From S012-113 sp965368405 (lineage in GTDB: Bacteria; Bacteroidota; Bacteroidia; Cytophagales; Cyclobacteriaceae), in the NCBI GenBank assembly GCA_965368405.1, contig CBDUMS010000001.1:38078-102077 (forward strand): a stretch of 64,000 bases of DNA, read 5' to 3'. Each line of letters starts with the position of its first letter. Position 1 is the stretch's first letter. A program made the position numbers and the translations under genes. Below the pieces are notes generated by a model. It was not told where the DNA came from. It searched no databases and saw nothing but the letters and a program-made list of their open reading frames with translations. This document shows, piece by piece, positions 50,977 through 61,341 of this stretch.

Positions 50977-53361
50977 TTATAGCTGGCCTTTAAGTCCAAT
51001 AATAATATTACGCCCTGGAGCAACAATGCCACTCGAATAAGTTCGATAACGATTATCTAAGAAGTTTTCGAGTCCAAGATTAATTTGAACCTTTTTAGAA
51101 ACCTGCCATACAGATTTGAAGTTTAATGTCACCCAACTTGGTGAAAATGGCAACCCATCACTATCTATTGCGTAGATATGCGGTTTCGCCTGTTCATCTG
51201 GGGCTAGCTCATTAAAGGTAAAACCTGCGCTATAATCAGAATAAAGATCTAGCCGGATTCGCTTGTTTTTATAAACCAGATGAGTGGCGCCAAAGGTTGG
51301 TGTTACATGACGCAGTGGCAAGTTTTCGTCATCTCTACCCTGCGTATAATTTAAGGTTGATATGAGTGACCAGTTTTGTGAAAAGTCAATCAGAAGCTTG
51401 GCGTTGAAACCAAAAAGGAAAGCACTACCCGCATTAATCAAAGCTTGAACCTTACTGAGTTCACCGTCATAAATTATTGAATCCTGTCCATTGAAACTAT
51501 AATCACGTCTTACCATTGCATTATCCAAGTAGGTATAAAATCCAGTTAGGTCAACCTGGATGTTATCACCATAATTTTGCGAAACCCCAACATCGAAATT
51601 ATACGCATATTCAGGTTTTAATAAGGGATTAGGAACAACCACATTGCCCGGTTCAGAATCGAATACTTTCCCAATATCATCAATATTTGGTGCTCTAAAA
51701 GCTGTAGAAACATTTACGCGCAAAACAGTTTCGGGTTTTATAGTATAAACAAAGCCAATGCTTCCACTCGGTGCACTAGGGCTAAGGTTTGTCTCAGCGA
51801 AGGGAAAGGGATAAAAGCTAGTGTCAAACGTTGCGCGTAGTGCAAAAAGACTATACCGTAATCCTGCTAGAAAATTGAATCGCTCTGAAGCCTTGAATTC
51901 ATAGTTTAAATAAGCTGCATAATTATTATAGGTAGAGCCATCTGGGTAACGCGTGGCTGAAGTGCTGCTTGCGCCTGTTGTCAGGTTCAGCTCAAATGCA
52001 CGCGAAGCAACGTTATTAAACCCTAGATTTATCCCATAGTAGATATGATGTAGTTCATTCAACGGTTTTGTGAAGTCAACATTTATCGAAAATACATCCA
52101 CTGCTTCAAATCTATTTCTACGAATATCTGAGCCGAAATTACGGTCATGCCTGCTTTCCTTGGCTGATTGGTAGGCAATCTGAAGCTTTGCAATATCAAA
52201 GATTTTGTTTTTACCAGCGTAAAGGAGATCTAGTTTTGTCATCAACCATTCTTGAGGGCCATAATACCAGTTCGCATATCGGAGGGTATTGTTCTGATAC
52301 TGAATTAGCCTATCGTATCGAGGTATATTATTAGTATTGCTGTAATAAAACCCGGCTTCGGCCACAAGATTTTCAGCCAGTTTATACTTCAGTTTTTGAA
52401 TGAAATTAAACATTTTGAAGCCTGTAAATACTTGTTTGTCAGGATTGTCATTGGCAATTACAACATCACTTCCATTTATTGATGTTACGTATTCGGGTCT
52501 CAGGTATTCGCTTCTTCCATTCGTGCCCATTTTTAAATCATCGAACGCACTATAACTAATACTGGTAACCGAGGCGAATTTTAAACCCGAATAGCGCATA
52601 TCGACATGCCCAGTACGTTCGTTATTTGCGGAAGAGTAGCGCAGAAATGCCGATCCTGCAACATCTGGTTCGCTACTAACAAATCTGCTCTCTTTTGTCA
52701 TCATATTAATTACTCCGCCTAATGCATCACTTCCATACTGTACCGACCCAGGCCCAAAAATCACCTCGGTACGCTCGAGGCTATTGGCATCCACAGAAAT
52801 AATATTCTGCAGGTTGCCACTTCTATAAATGGCATTGTTCAAACGGATTCCATCTACAGTAAGTAAAATTCGATTTGCGGCAAACCCGCGTATCATTGGG
52901 CTGCCGCCTCCTAATTGACTTTTTTGTACAAATACCTCACCTGTCTGCATTAGGGCATCGGCGGAAGTCTGTGGGCTTGAGAAAGCAATGTCTTTGGCCG
53001 TTACCCCGATAACCTTATTCGGGAATTCCGAAGAAGATTCCGCCCATCGGCTGACAGAAACTACGATCTCATCGAGCTTAATACTTTTCTCGGTTAGTAA
53101 TACCTCCAAGTCATCAGTCATGGAAGTTAGCAATAATGTCAAGGAGTAGTAACTTGGGTGTTGAAATAACAAGGAATCGCCAGTGCTGAATTTTTCTAGA
53201 TTTACGCGACCAGATATATCAGAAATTTCGGCAGTTCCAGACCCCATAACAAGTACATCGGGGATGGCCTGCAAGGTCGTGGCATCCTTAATAAAAAGCT
53301 GTTGTGCTGTTAAGTTTGCACTCAATAGCGATAGAACCGAGAACAGAATCAGCTTTTTCAT
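50977..53361 (-). CDS. TonB-dependent outer membrane receptor
   Basis: This 794-residue receptor takes up a large or scarce substrate across the outer membrane using the proton motive force through TonB. It has a signal peptide (1-19), a carboxypeptidase-like N-terminal domain (about 20-95) and a plug with SPMIRGFAANRILLTVDGIRL and QYGSDALGGVINM. A 22-stranded barrel follows, with FRAPNIDDIGKVFD and closing GLENFLDNRYRTYSSG. The RGFAANRILLTVDG form resembles heme or vitamin receptors rather than SusC. No ligand or cognate lipoprotein gene is nearby. Confidence 0.92.
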   Translation of the reverse strand: MKKLILFSVLSLLSANLTAQQLFIKDATTLQAIPDVLVMGSGTAEISDISGRVNLEKFSTGDSLLFQHPSYYSLTLLLTSMTDDLEVLLTEKSIKLDEIVVSVSRWAESSSEFPNKVIGVTAKDIAFSSPQTSADALMQTGEVFVQKSQLGGGSPMIRGFAANRILLTVDGIRLNNAIYRSGNLQNIISVDANSLERTEVIFGPGSVQYGSDALGGVINMMTKESRFVSSEPDVAGSAFLRYSSANNERTGHVDMRYSGLKFASVTSISYSAFDDLKMGTNGRSEYLRPEYVTSINGSDVVIANDNPDKQVFTGFKMFNFIQKLKYKLAENLVAEAGFYYSNTNNIPRYDRLIQYQNNTLRYANWYYGPQEWLMTKLDLLYAGKNKIFDIAKLQIAYQSAKESRHDRNFGSDIRRNRFEAVDVFSINVDFTKPLNELHHIYYGINLGFNNVASRAFELNLTTGASSTSATRYPDGSTYNNYAAYLNYEFKASERFNFLAGLRYSLFALRATFDTSFYPFPFAETNLSPSAPSGSIGFVYTIKPETVLRVNVSTAFRAPNIDDIGKVFDSEPGNVVVPNPLLKPEYAYNFDVGVSQNYGDNIQVDLTGFYTYLDNAMVRRDYSFNGQDSIIYDGELSKVQALINAGSAFLFGFNAKLLIDFSQNWSLISTLNYTQGRDDENLPLRHVTPTFGATHLVYKNKRIRLDLYSDYSAGFTFNELAPDEQAKPHIYAIDSDGLPFSPSWVTLNFKSVWQVSKKVQINLGLENFLDNRYRTYSSGIVAPGRNIIIGLKGQL

Positions 53362-53382
53362 TTCAACCTATACTTAATGAGT

Positions 53383-53390
53383 CAAAGCTA
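53383..53390 (-). promoter_or_regulatory. Candidate -7 element of the TonB receptor gene
   Basis: TAGCTTTG on the minus strand is a full match to TAnnTTTG, 21 bp before the ATG at 53361. The -33 region is not convincing. Confidence 0.33.
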
Positions 53391-53455
53391 ATGTATTGCC
53401 TGTTGTTGTAGAAAGCCATAGGGATGAGCGGTTAGAATATTTACCTTATTCAGGC

Positions 53456-56400
53456 CTATCGCAGTAAGTACATCTTACCGTAACCATTCTTAAATCCTCG
53501 GTCACCCGAGGATGGCCTCAACTCTACATCCTGACCGTTCTGCTTAATATAGACTTTATAGAGATAGACCCCATTCGCCAGTTGGTCACCATATTCATCC
53601 CTTCCATCCCATGCATATTCCGTAGCATTATTACCTATTCGAAGAGGGCCTAATTCATCTTGGGTAATTTCGCGTACAACACGACCCGAAACTGTAAATA
53701 TTCGAATCATCATTTGATCAGGAACTTCATTGCCAGTAAGGGTAAATATAAATCTCACACTAGTTGAGAATGGGTTCGGGTAAGGATAAAAATTCGTTAC
53801 AGTTGATTGATTGATGACTTCGAAATGAATCAGAAATGGCCCCTCACCGGATGGATTACCACTGGCATCCTGAACCTGAACAGAAAGCTCATATACGCCG
53901 TCTACTAATTCTTTGGGGGTATAGTCAATGGTAAATGGGTTATCACTAGTTTCTGCCGTCCAGTTAATGTCACCTCCTGATAACGAAACTCTTTCAGAAT
54001 TACATTGTTCGCAGGGCCTTTTCAGAAAAATATCGATGCCTGTAGTATCATTTTTCAATAAAAATTGATTTTCATCGCGCATAATAATCCGGATATTCGG
54101 ATTTGGCGAAACGATATCACCATCAAAAATATACTCACCGTCGAACGACACTTCCAGAATAGGATTCGCGTCATCTCGATTAACAAGAAAATAATCTTCC
54201 AGGTTTAGGTTATTATTTTGGTACACCTGCTCTGGAATTATTTGCTGATTAACCGATACTTCAAGATTATTCATTCCAACCAGACCTCGGGTGCCAATAT
54301 TCAGGGCAATTATACTAGTATCGCGCGGCAGTGGTGCAGGGATCTTCAGCGAGTCAGCCATTAATTTTCGCTGATCTGTATTAAAGACTTTATAGTGTAC
54401 ACTAAGCGAGTCGGAGAAGCTCTTATCGGTGATGTTCACAAATGCAAAGTGAGAATTAATGCTGTCTCCTTCCTGTAAGGTATTACTTAATCCGCCAGAA
54501 ACATTATTATCAAGAAAATAGATATACCCCTCCGCGGGCTGTTCGTAATTCACGATCCAGCTGCTTAATTGTGGGGCAGTAAGATTCTGTTCATCAGAAA
54601 CATTGAGTTTGAGTCTGATATAGGGATAAGCTTCACTATCTATAGTACTTAAATCAGTTTCGGAAGATGGAACATTGCTGAAAATCAAGGTCTCCATTCC
54701 AGCAAAATCTTTCCCGATGATATCAATAGTATAGCTATCAGCTGGATCAACATTTTTCATGTTAAAGGATACTTTATCCCAGGAAACTGCAGGCCCAATA
54801 TCAAGAGATGATATTGATCCATTTGCAAAAACACCGGTTATTTCTCCCGAAAAAGAAATCGTCTGTTCATTTGTTGGTTGACCTAGTCCGGGATCTGCGA
54901 TTATTTCGGCATAAGCATTTCCAGCGCCGGCACCATTAAAGCCAACAAGGATATAAGGTTCATCGGGCGCCTTTGCGGCCAATACAGCTCCCGAGGCTCC
55001 CATTGCCTCTAGCCTACCAATGAGTGCGGGGTCTAAGGACGCGAAATCGAAGTTTCCGGTGGTAAAAATAATCACCCTGTCGCCAGAGGGTATAGCATCT
55101 AATATTTGGTCTAATGACACACCATTATTAAACGAGTTAATAACCTGAGGAGATCTACCGCAGGTCCAGTCATCTGTTTGATTCCCTGGAATAGGCGCAT
55201 AGGGAGCGGCGTTTTCCTTATTGAAGGCAACAATATTCAGCTTATTATTATCGCACAATGAATAGGTTGGTTGTAGGATAAAAGGAAGTCCATCAATAAT
55301 TAGCTCAGTATCTATAAAGCTGAAATCTGGGCTGCTTGCGCCATGTACTTTTACCTCTACCGGCAGACTTGTCTCCAGAAAATTAATCGACTTGGTATTC
55401 TCGTCAGGAATTAGTCCAGAAAACTGACTTTTCACGATTTGTGAAAAGTCTAGCTGAGCCCAGCCAGGGCTACCATTATCGATGAAAGAAAAACTGCTCT
55501 CACTCCAGGTATCCTCCTCATTAGGGTTAATTACCTCATACTTACTACGCCAATAATAGGCCGTGCTATCCCTTGTTGTTAGACTTAAATCATCCCAGGT
55601 CTGAACACCTGTTCCATTAACCAGCATTGATTGATAAAATGGACTATCGTATGTTACAACGGTATCTAATTCAATTAGATAACCTCTGCTTTCTGCCAGC
55701 GTATTGCCAGACTGAATCGCTAGATTTATTACTTGTTGATTCGAAATCGAATATGAGGCAGGGTTTAGGTTTATGGTTCCTGCAATCGGCAGAAACAAAC
55801 TGTAGGTCACATTATTATTAAACTCATCATGCTCATCGATTAAATTTCCAGGATCAAGTCTTATCTCAAAACTATTATTTCCTTCATTATTGGCAATCCT
55901 ATTATCAATAGTATAAACCAGCGTATCTATATACCTGGGAGGAGGATAAGCAATAGTATCATAATCTACTAAAGAACCATCTTGCAAGGTTCTACGGACA
56001 AAAACTCTGAGGCTATCCTTTATAAAAGCCCCGAAATTTTGTACTCCCAGTGCTATTGCAAACGAGTCCGCGTCCGAGGTGATACCATTCTGAGTAAGAC
56101 CAATTGCTTCCACATTAGTCGCAGAAAGTTCAAAATCAGGAATATTGGTGCCAAATATCTTCACCGCGGGGTCGCCTTGTAAGCCCATTTGTTGCGCTTG
56201 TGTTAGGAGAAGGTAATTGGGATCCGAAGGTGAAAGGGCAAGTACAGCCTCACTACTCTTTAACATTATCTCACCGATAGACTTTTCTATAAATAATGAA
56301 TCAGCATAAGCGTAAGAGTAAAATGCATCTGTCCACGCTTTAAGTAGTACCGGATATCCATACGAGCTGTGAGCAATAACGCCCGTGGCTCCTTTATTGG

Positions 56401-58444
56401 CGGTTGAAATCCAATCTTCCCCAAAAATGAATTGATTGTCATATATGTTACCCGTATTACATCCATTCATAAGAATAAGGGGATATTTCCCTTTATTGTC
56501 ATAGCCATTTACTGGATCCGATACTCTTCCAATGTCTACATCAATAACATCGGGGGCTGAATGACCAAAAAAAGTAATTATATTAACTCCATCATTTACC
56601 TCCTTCGATACATTGATAAACTCAACGGATGCTGTTGTCGCCTTTGATATCGTAGCAGTTTCACCTCCTAGAAAATGATCACCTGCTATTGCCTCAAAGC
56701 CATCGACATACTCTTTAAACACCGAGAGTTCGGAAGCAGAATTACCCCCACTTAAATGAAGTAAGTTCTTGCGCCATAAGGCATCGTAAGGAGTGGCCTC
56801 GATCTCTGTAACTTTATTATAATAACTGAGTACTTCCTGAGGTGTCATTACGCTTAGCCTACCCGTTGGCACTGCGAAACTATTAGGATTCGATCCCAAT
56901 CCTACCGAAAAGACAAGATCTGATCCCGGTGAACCTGCAGTTGGAACGAGGTCTTTATAGAGAAATATCGAAGAGTCTCTTCGATGGTAACGATATCTTA
57001 AATCCAGTCCTTTCCCAATTAAAAACAAGAATTTAGGATCACCATTTTGAACCATATCTGCCATGAAGTTATAGATGGCCAATGGAGTTGGCTGTCCGTA
57101 ACTATATTGGTTGTAAAGTCGGGTAATATCTACGATGAGGGTATCGTAAGCTCCACCAGCTTGTGTTGCACGATAACCAGCATACTCTTTTACAATATCT
57201 GGATAACCACCAGCTGATTTCATTATTCGAGGGTGACTAATAATAATGTAATCGTGGTTCTGAGGGATAATTTCTCTTAGCCCTACTTTTCGAATTGAGA
57301 ATAGATCAGAACCCTCAGCAACAACCAGTCTGCGCGGGGTGGCTGTTGAGCCAAACCCACAGCTAATAGTAGCGCTATTAACATCGGTATCTGGTACTTT
57401 CTGAACATTAAAAGGATTCGTAACTTCAAAAACCTCGCTTCCTGTAGTTGTATTTGTAAATAAAAGTGTTTTCACTCCAACGCTTACTTGTGTTTCGAAC
57501 GAACTAAAGGTTGCATTGTTCAAATCGGTTTGTCGGGCGTATTTCAACTTTGCATAGGACATAGAAACTCTACTTCGATCTCCCCCATCATCAATTACCG
57601 ATACCCTAATTGCAAGCTGGCCGCTCGCATTTATATCACTCCAAGCGATGTTATTTGCGATTTTCAGGGTAGAATAACTTGAGAAGTTATATACCCCTAA
57701 TGACGTAAGGCTGGAATAATTGGGGCCCACCAAAACTTCTACTGTATGGACGTTTTCTGAGTTTCTGCCTACGAGCAGTAATTCTAATTCAGGTAAGGGT
57801 CCGGCGATATTCGGAGCGGTGATGCCTTCCAGCGTGTAATTATAATTAGGCCTGCCGATTTCAATAATTTCGGGTCCGGTAAAGCCTTCCCCATGATCGA
57901 ATTGGGTTAAGCTTGAATTGGTACCGACGGTTAAACCCGTAGAAAATTTATTCTTTTCGAAAATAACCGATACTAATTCTTTGAAGACAAAATCGTCTGG
58001 AGGTGTGCCTGTAGAACTTGGCACTATGCTCATACGCTTGCCAAAACTAGCACTGCTATAGGTAAGAAAATAGGCTGAAGAATCGGCATATAAACTCTCG
58101 TATTGATGCGGCTGAAATGCGGGATCTATATACAATGATGCATCTAATTCACCATCGTTCTTTTGCCCGTAAAACTGGATATAGTCTGCGGGGTCGAAAC
58201 TACCATCTCCTTCTCCACTAACCTCAATAGCCACCTCCTGTCCTCTTCTGAAAAGTTGAATATTTCGAGGGTCGATATCAGGAAAACCAACGGCTTGAAG
58301 TCTGTTATAATCGATCTTATAGATTCCATCATCGGGCACATTGATTTTATAATACTCCTGATTGTAGTTGATCCATTCATCGCCATAAGGTTGGGAAAAG
58401 CCAACCACAGGCAGGAAGAATAGTATGTAGATCAGTTTTCTCAT
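53456..58444 (-). CDS. PorU2-like C25 family cysteine peptidase of the type IX system
   Basis: This 1662-residue exported protein contains a gingipain-type (C25) peptidase domain. The leader is 1-18. The peptidase part (about 395-720) has His628 in TFFGHSAPD and Cys662 in LMNGCNTGN, the catalytic dyad of PorU-type sortases. A long run of Ig-like modules follows, ending with a YPNPFSTS sorting-type C-terminal domain near residue 1570. PorU removes cargo C-terminal signals at the cell surface and attaches a lipid anchor. This protein is about 500 residues longer than classical PorU, so PorU2 is the better name. It overlaps the porV2-like gene by 4 bp. Confidence 0.85.
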   Translation of the reverse strand: MRKLIYILFFLPVVGFSQPYGDEWINYNQEYYKINVPDDGIYKIDYNRLQAVGFPDIDPRNIQLFRRGQEVAIEVSGEGDGSFDPADYIQFYGQKNDGELDASLYIDPAFQPHQYESLYADSSAYFLTYSSASFGKRMSIVPSSTGTPPDDFVFKELVSVIFEKNKFSTGLTVGTNSSLTQFDHGEGFTGPEIIEIGRPNYNYTLEGITAPNIAGPLPELELLLVGRNSENVHTVEVLVGPNYSSLTSLGVYNFSSYSTLKIANNIAWSDINASGQLAIRVSVIDDGGDRSRVSMSYAKLKYARQTDLNNATFSSFETQVSVGVKTLLFTNTTTGSEVFEVTNPFNVQKVPDTDVNSATISCGFGSTATPRRLVVAEGSDLFSIRKVGLREIIPQNHDYIIISHPRIMKSAGGYPDIVKEYAGYRATQAGGAYDTLIVDITRLYNQYSYGQPTPLAIYNFMADMVQNGDPKFLFLIGKGLDLRYRYHRRDSSIFLYKDLVPTAGSPGSDLVFSVGLGSNPNSFAVPTGRLSVMTPQEVLSYYNKVTEIEATPYDALWRKNLLHLSGGNSASELSVFKEYVDGFEAIAGDHFLGGETATISKATTASVEFINVSKEVNDGVNIITFFGHSAPDVIDVDIGRVSDPVNGYDNKGKYPLILMNGCNTGNIYDNQFIFGEDWISTANKGATGVIAHSSYGYPVLLKAWTDAFYSYAYADSLFIEKSIGEIMLKSSEAVLALSPSDPNYLLLTQAQQMGLQGDPAVKIFGTNIPDFELSATNVEAIGLTQNGITSDADSFAIALGVQNFGAFIKDSLRVFVRRTLQDGSLVDYDTIAYPPPRYIDTLVYTIDNRIANNEGNNSFEIRLDPGNLIDEHDEFNNNVTYSLFLPIAGTINLNPASYSISNQQVINLAIQSGNTLAESRGYLIELDTVVTYDSPFYQSMLVNGTGVQTWDDLSLTTRDSTAYYWRSKYEVINPNEEDTWSESSFSFIDNGSPGWAQLDFSQIVKSQFSGLIPDENTKSINFLETSLPVEVKVHGASSPDFSFIDTELIIDGLPFILQPTYSLCDNNKLNIVAFNKENAAPYAPIPGNQTDDWTCGRSPQVINSFNNGVSLDQILDAIPSGDRVIIFTTGNFDFASLDPALIGRLEAMGASGAVLAAKAPDEPYILVGFNGAGAGNAYAEIIADPGLGQPTNEQTISFSGEITGVFANGSISSLDIGPAVSWDKVSFNMKNVDPADSYTIDIIGKDFAGMETLIFSNVPSSETDLSTIDSEAYPYIRLKLNVSDEQNLTAPQLSSWIVNYEQPAEGYIYFLDNNVSGGLSNTLQEGDSINSHFAFVNITDKSFSDSLSVHYKVFNTDQRKLMADSLKIPAPLPRDTSIIALNIGTRGLVGMNNLEVSVNQQIIPEQVYQNNNLNLEDYFLVNRDDANPILEVSFDGEYIFDGDIVSPNPNIRIIMRDENQFLLKNDTTGIDIFLKRPCEQCNSERVSLSGGDINWTAETSDNPFTIDYTPKELVDGVYELSVQVQDASGNPSGEGPFLIHFEVINQSTVTNFYPYPNPFSTSVRFIFTLTGNEVPDQMMIRIFTVSGRVVREITQDELGPLRIGNNATEYAWDGRDEYGDQLANGVYLYKVYIKQNGQDVELRPSSGDRGFKNGYGKMYLLR

Positions 58445-59511
58445 TGCTTTCCATCAAAATTTAATCGAACAGAAAAAATATGAGAATAAAGCGATCGGGT
58501 TTGTGGGCCAACCGAGGTAAGGGCATAGTCTATTGAGATTATATTATAATGAAAGCCCAAACCAAAAGTAGGCTCGAGGATCATGTAGGTATTCTTGTCA
58601 AAATCCTGCAGCTGCTGAATATTTCTAATGCCGAATCTCAGAAAGGCCATCTTGCCGTAGTCCACTTCCAAACCAAAGTTAGGGTCTATCGAGGCAAAAT
58701 TCGATTTGACCAAGGTGTTGCGTTTACCATCGAAAGTAAATACCATATCGATGGTCGTTAGGAAACTAAACTTCTTAATCTCGAATGTATATCCGGCGCC
58801 AAGGATCAGTCTTGGTACGGTAAGCTCAACAGCGTTCTGGGGTATCTCATTACCCGTTTGTGTAAAAACATTGCTGATGGCATCGGTGTTATGGCTCCAG
58901 GCAGTAAAGGTTCCGGTTACATCACGAAACACTGCTCCAAAAGACCATTTATTCACTTTGAGCTTGGCACCAACATCTAAACCAAAGCCCCAGGCTTGGG
59001 CAAAATCACCAGCTTTGCGGTAGATCACTTTAAAATTTCCTCCCAGTTGCAGGCCTCCTAACCAATTTATTTTTCTGGAATAACTGGATACAAACCCATA
59101 ATCGGCGGCCGTGAAAAACCGAACATTATCATAGTTAATTGCCCCATTCGCATCATATAAAAATCGGGTATCAGGAATATCATCAATGCCAAAACGGATG
59201 ACAGAAAAACCTAATGCACTAACTGAGTCTAGTTTTGTACTAAATGCCAAATAATCGTACTTAGCAATACCAGAAAAATACTCGCCATGTTGCAAGATTA
59301 AATCATATTTATTGGACTGATCAATTAGCCCTGCCGGGTTCCAATATCCTGCCGTTGCGTCATTGGCTATCGCTACGTGCGCGTTACCCATGCCCAGAGC
59401 TCTTCCACCAACACCAATTGCAAGAAATTCATTACCATATTTCGGCGCTTGCACCTGACCGGAAACGTCTAGCACGGCAAAAAAACCAAATATGAGAAAG
59501 ATATAACGCAT
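58441..59511 (-). CDS. PorV/PorQ-family outer membrane protein (PorV2-like)
   Basis: This 356-residue protein is an outer-membrane beta barrel of the FadL-like PorV/PorQ family, which serves the type IX system by carrying cargo to the sortase. The leader is about 1-18, and the family start YGNEFLAIGVGGRALGMGNAHVA is clear, followed by AGYWNPAGL. PorV shuttles cargo to PorU. The 4-bp ATGA overlap with the PorU2-like gene strongly supports the pair. Confidence 0.88.
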   Translation of the reverse strand: MRYIFLIFGFFAVLDVSGQVQAPKYGNEFLAIGVGGRALGMGNAHVAIANDATAGYWNPAGLIDQSNKYDLILQHGEYFSGIAKYDYLAFSTKLDSVSALGFSVIRFGIDDIPDTRFLYDANGAINYDNVRFFTAADYGFVSSYSRKINWLGGLQLGGNFKVIYRKAGDFAQAWGFGLDVGAKLKVNKWSFGAVFRDVTGTFTAWSHNTDAISNVFTQTGNEIPQNAVELTVPRLILGAGYTFEIKKFSFLTTIDMVFTFDGKRNTLVKSNFASIDPNFGLEVDYGKMAFLRFGIRNIQQLQDFDKNTYMILEPTFGLGFHYNIISIDYALTSVGPQTRSLYSHIFSVRLNFDGKQ

Positions 59512-59705
59512 CGATAAAAATAAGCCCTAAAGATAGCTGCTTTAGCCGTGATTTTCTTTCATTAATCATTAAAAAGCCGATTTTGTAACCCTAATTTTTG
59601 AATCAATTTTATTGTCTGCTAAACTCAACCGGATTACTTTTCTGAAAGCTGAGAATGTAGTACCTTAAAGTTTATATTTATGTGCTTACCGATAATTGAA
59701 GTCGT

Positions 59706-60209
59706 ATGAGAATTTCATTAGCAATGCCGAACACCAAAATTATCTTTTTCCTCTTCTTCGCCGTGTTAAGTTGTACGAGCCAGGAACTTAAGAATGAATG
59801 GGTTGCTAAACCGTTTATTGACGCCTATGGTAAAGAAAACGGGGTGAAACTAGAAATTCAGGGCGAATTTCTTACTGGAGATATGCAAACGGCCTCAATT
59901 AATTTCTCGAATATAGAAGATTTGATTTCTGGTGGTTACAAGGAAGTCTTCACTCTGGCTTTTGGTAATTATTCTGGAAGTGACTCCGTAACGGTTACAA
60001 CAGCCGAAGGTGATTTGGAGGTGTTTAGTTGTTACGACGGGCTGATTTTTGATATTGACTATGAAGCTGATGATATCAACCGTTTATTAGAAATGATGGA
60101 CTCTGAATCACTGGTATTTGAACAAGGTGACAGGTCTTTTACAATTAGCACTAAAGGATTCCAGGAGCTGTATGAGAAGCATTTCGTGTCTCAGGAAATT
60201 ATAATGTAG
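59706..60209 (+). CDS. Putative lipoprotein of unknown function
   Basis: This 167-residue protein has a leader ending in a lipobox (FAVLSC, Cys about 23), so it is probably a lipoprotein. The rest is a small mixed fold with no family I recognise. Acidic residues dominate (DIDYEADD). The ATG at 59706 is used; another in-frame ATG at 59724 gives a shorter leader and is also possible. Its stop is 7 bp from that of the convergent nadA gene. Confidence 0.6.
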   Translation: MRISLAMPNTKIIFFLFFAVLSCTSQELKNEWVAKPFIDAYGKENGVKLEIQGEFLTGDMQTASINFSNIEDLISGGYKEVFTLAFGNYSGSDSVTVTTAEGDLEVFSCYDGLIFDIDYEADDINRLLEMMDSESLVFEQGDRSFTISTKGFQELYEKHFVSQEIIM

Positions 60210-60216
60210 CTCCATA

Positions 60217-61185
60217 CTAGGTCAACTCAAGCATTCTATTAATTGGCAAAATTGCTCTTTTAATAATGTTATCGGGCACTTCAACCTCCGGTAGTTCGTT
60301 TGCTAAGCAGTTATATAGCTTTTCCATCGTGTTCATCTTCATAAAATAACATTCAGAGCAAGAGCAGGTATTATCTTCTATGGAAGGAGCAGCTATTAGC
60401 TTCTTATCATGTGCTTCCTTGTGCAATTCATGAAGAATCCCTGCTTCGGTGGCAATAATAAATTCAGATCGCTGACTATTTTTTACATAGTTGATTATCC
60501 CGGAGGTAGATCCAATATAAGATGCAAGCGCAAGAATTTCGGGCCTAGACTCTGGATGAGCAATAAATTCAGCATTTGGATTGGCCTTATGTAATTCTAA
60601 TATTTTATCTAATGCAAATGCTTCGTGAACCATGCAAGCACCATCCCAAAGCAGTAAATCACGGTTTGTTTGTTTAATAAGATACTCTCCCAGGTTTCGA
60701 TCCGGAGCAAAGATTATTGGTACCTCGTCTGGGATTGAATTGATAACCTGGATTGCATTTGAGGAGGTGCACACTATATCACTTAGAGCTTTAATCTCGG
60801 CTGAACAGTTAATATAGGTTACAACCTTATGGTCTGGATGCTTTTCTTTGAAGGCAGCAAACGATTCCGGAGGGCATGATTCTGCAAGCGAACAAGAAGC
60901 CTCTAAATCTGGTACGAGAACTTTTTTGTCTGGATTAATAATTTTAGCTGTCTCGGCCATAAAATGCACTCCCGCAAAAACTATTATATCTGCATCGATT
61001 TGCGAAGCTTTTCTAGATAATTCCAGGCTGTCACCAATAAAATCTGCGATATCCTGAATCGCCGTTTCCTGATAATAATGAGCAAGGATTACAGCATTTT
61101 TTTTATGCTTCAACTGCTCAATTTTGGTAGCAAAGACAGCATCGCTTGATTTACTTTCTGTGATATAAGAAGGTATGCTTTGCAT
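60217..61185 (-). CDS. nadA: Quinolinate synthase
   Basis: NadA condenses iminoaspartate and dihydroxyacetone phosphate to quinolinate in NAD synthesis, using a [4Fe-4S] cluster. The 322-residue protein shows VILAHYYQETAIQDIADF near the N-terminus and the cluster cysteines in DLEASCSLAESCP, IVCTSSNA and the late NTCSCSECYFM. nadB and nadC are not in the window. The upstream gap of about 155 bp has a -7 element at 61255-61262. Confidence 0.97.
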   Translation of the reverse strand: MQSIPSYITESKSSDAVFATKIEQLKHKKNAVILAHYYQETAIQDIADFIGDSLELSRKASQIDADIIVFAGVHFMAETAKIINPDKKVLVPDLEASCSLAESCPPESFAAFKEKHPDHKVVTYINCSAEIKALSDIVCTSSNAIQVINSIPDEVPIIFAPDRNLGEYLIKQTNRDLLLWDGACMVHEAFALDKILELHKANPNAEFIAHPESRPEILALASYIGSTSGIINYVKNSQRSEFIIATEAGILHELHKEAHDKKLIAAPSIEDNTCSCSECYFMKMNTMEKLYNCLANELPEVEVPDNIIKRAILPINRMLELT

Positions 61186-61254
61186 AAAAAGTTATCCGTT
61201 GAGCTAATGAGCAAATATCGAACAACTATCGATGATGACTTTTTATTTTGAGCA

Positions 61255-61262
61255 CAAAGTTA
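61255..61262 (-). promoter_or_regulatory. Candidate -7 element of nadA
   Basis: TAACTTTG on the minus strand is a full match to TAnnTTTG, with TTTT 19 bp further upstream. The ATG lies about 70 bp downstream, so a leader of about 60 bases is expected. Confidence 0.35.
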
Positions 61263-61341
61263 TTGTTTAGGCTAAATGTCTAAAAATAACGCAAATCTTC
61301 CCCAAAATTGCACAATTAAGATCTCAGGTCATACAATCAAC

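Noticed and set aside
58163..58423. Open frame of 86 codons on the plus strand near the porU2 start
   Set aside because: It is antisense to the PorU2-like leader and first domain and has no independent evidence.
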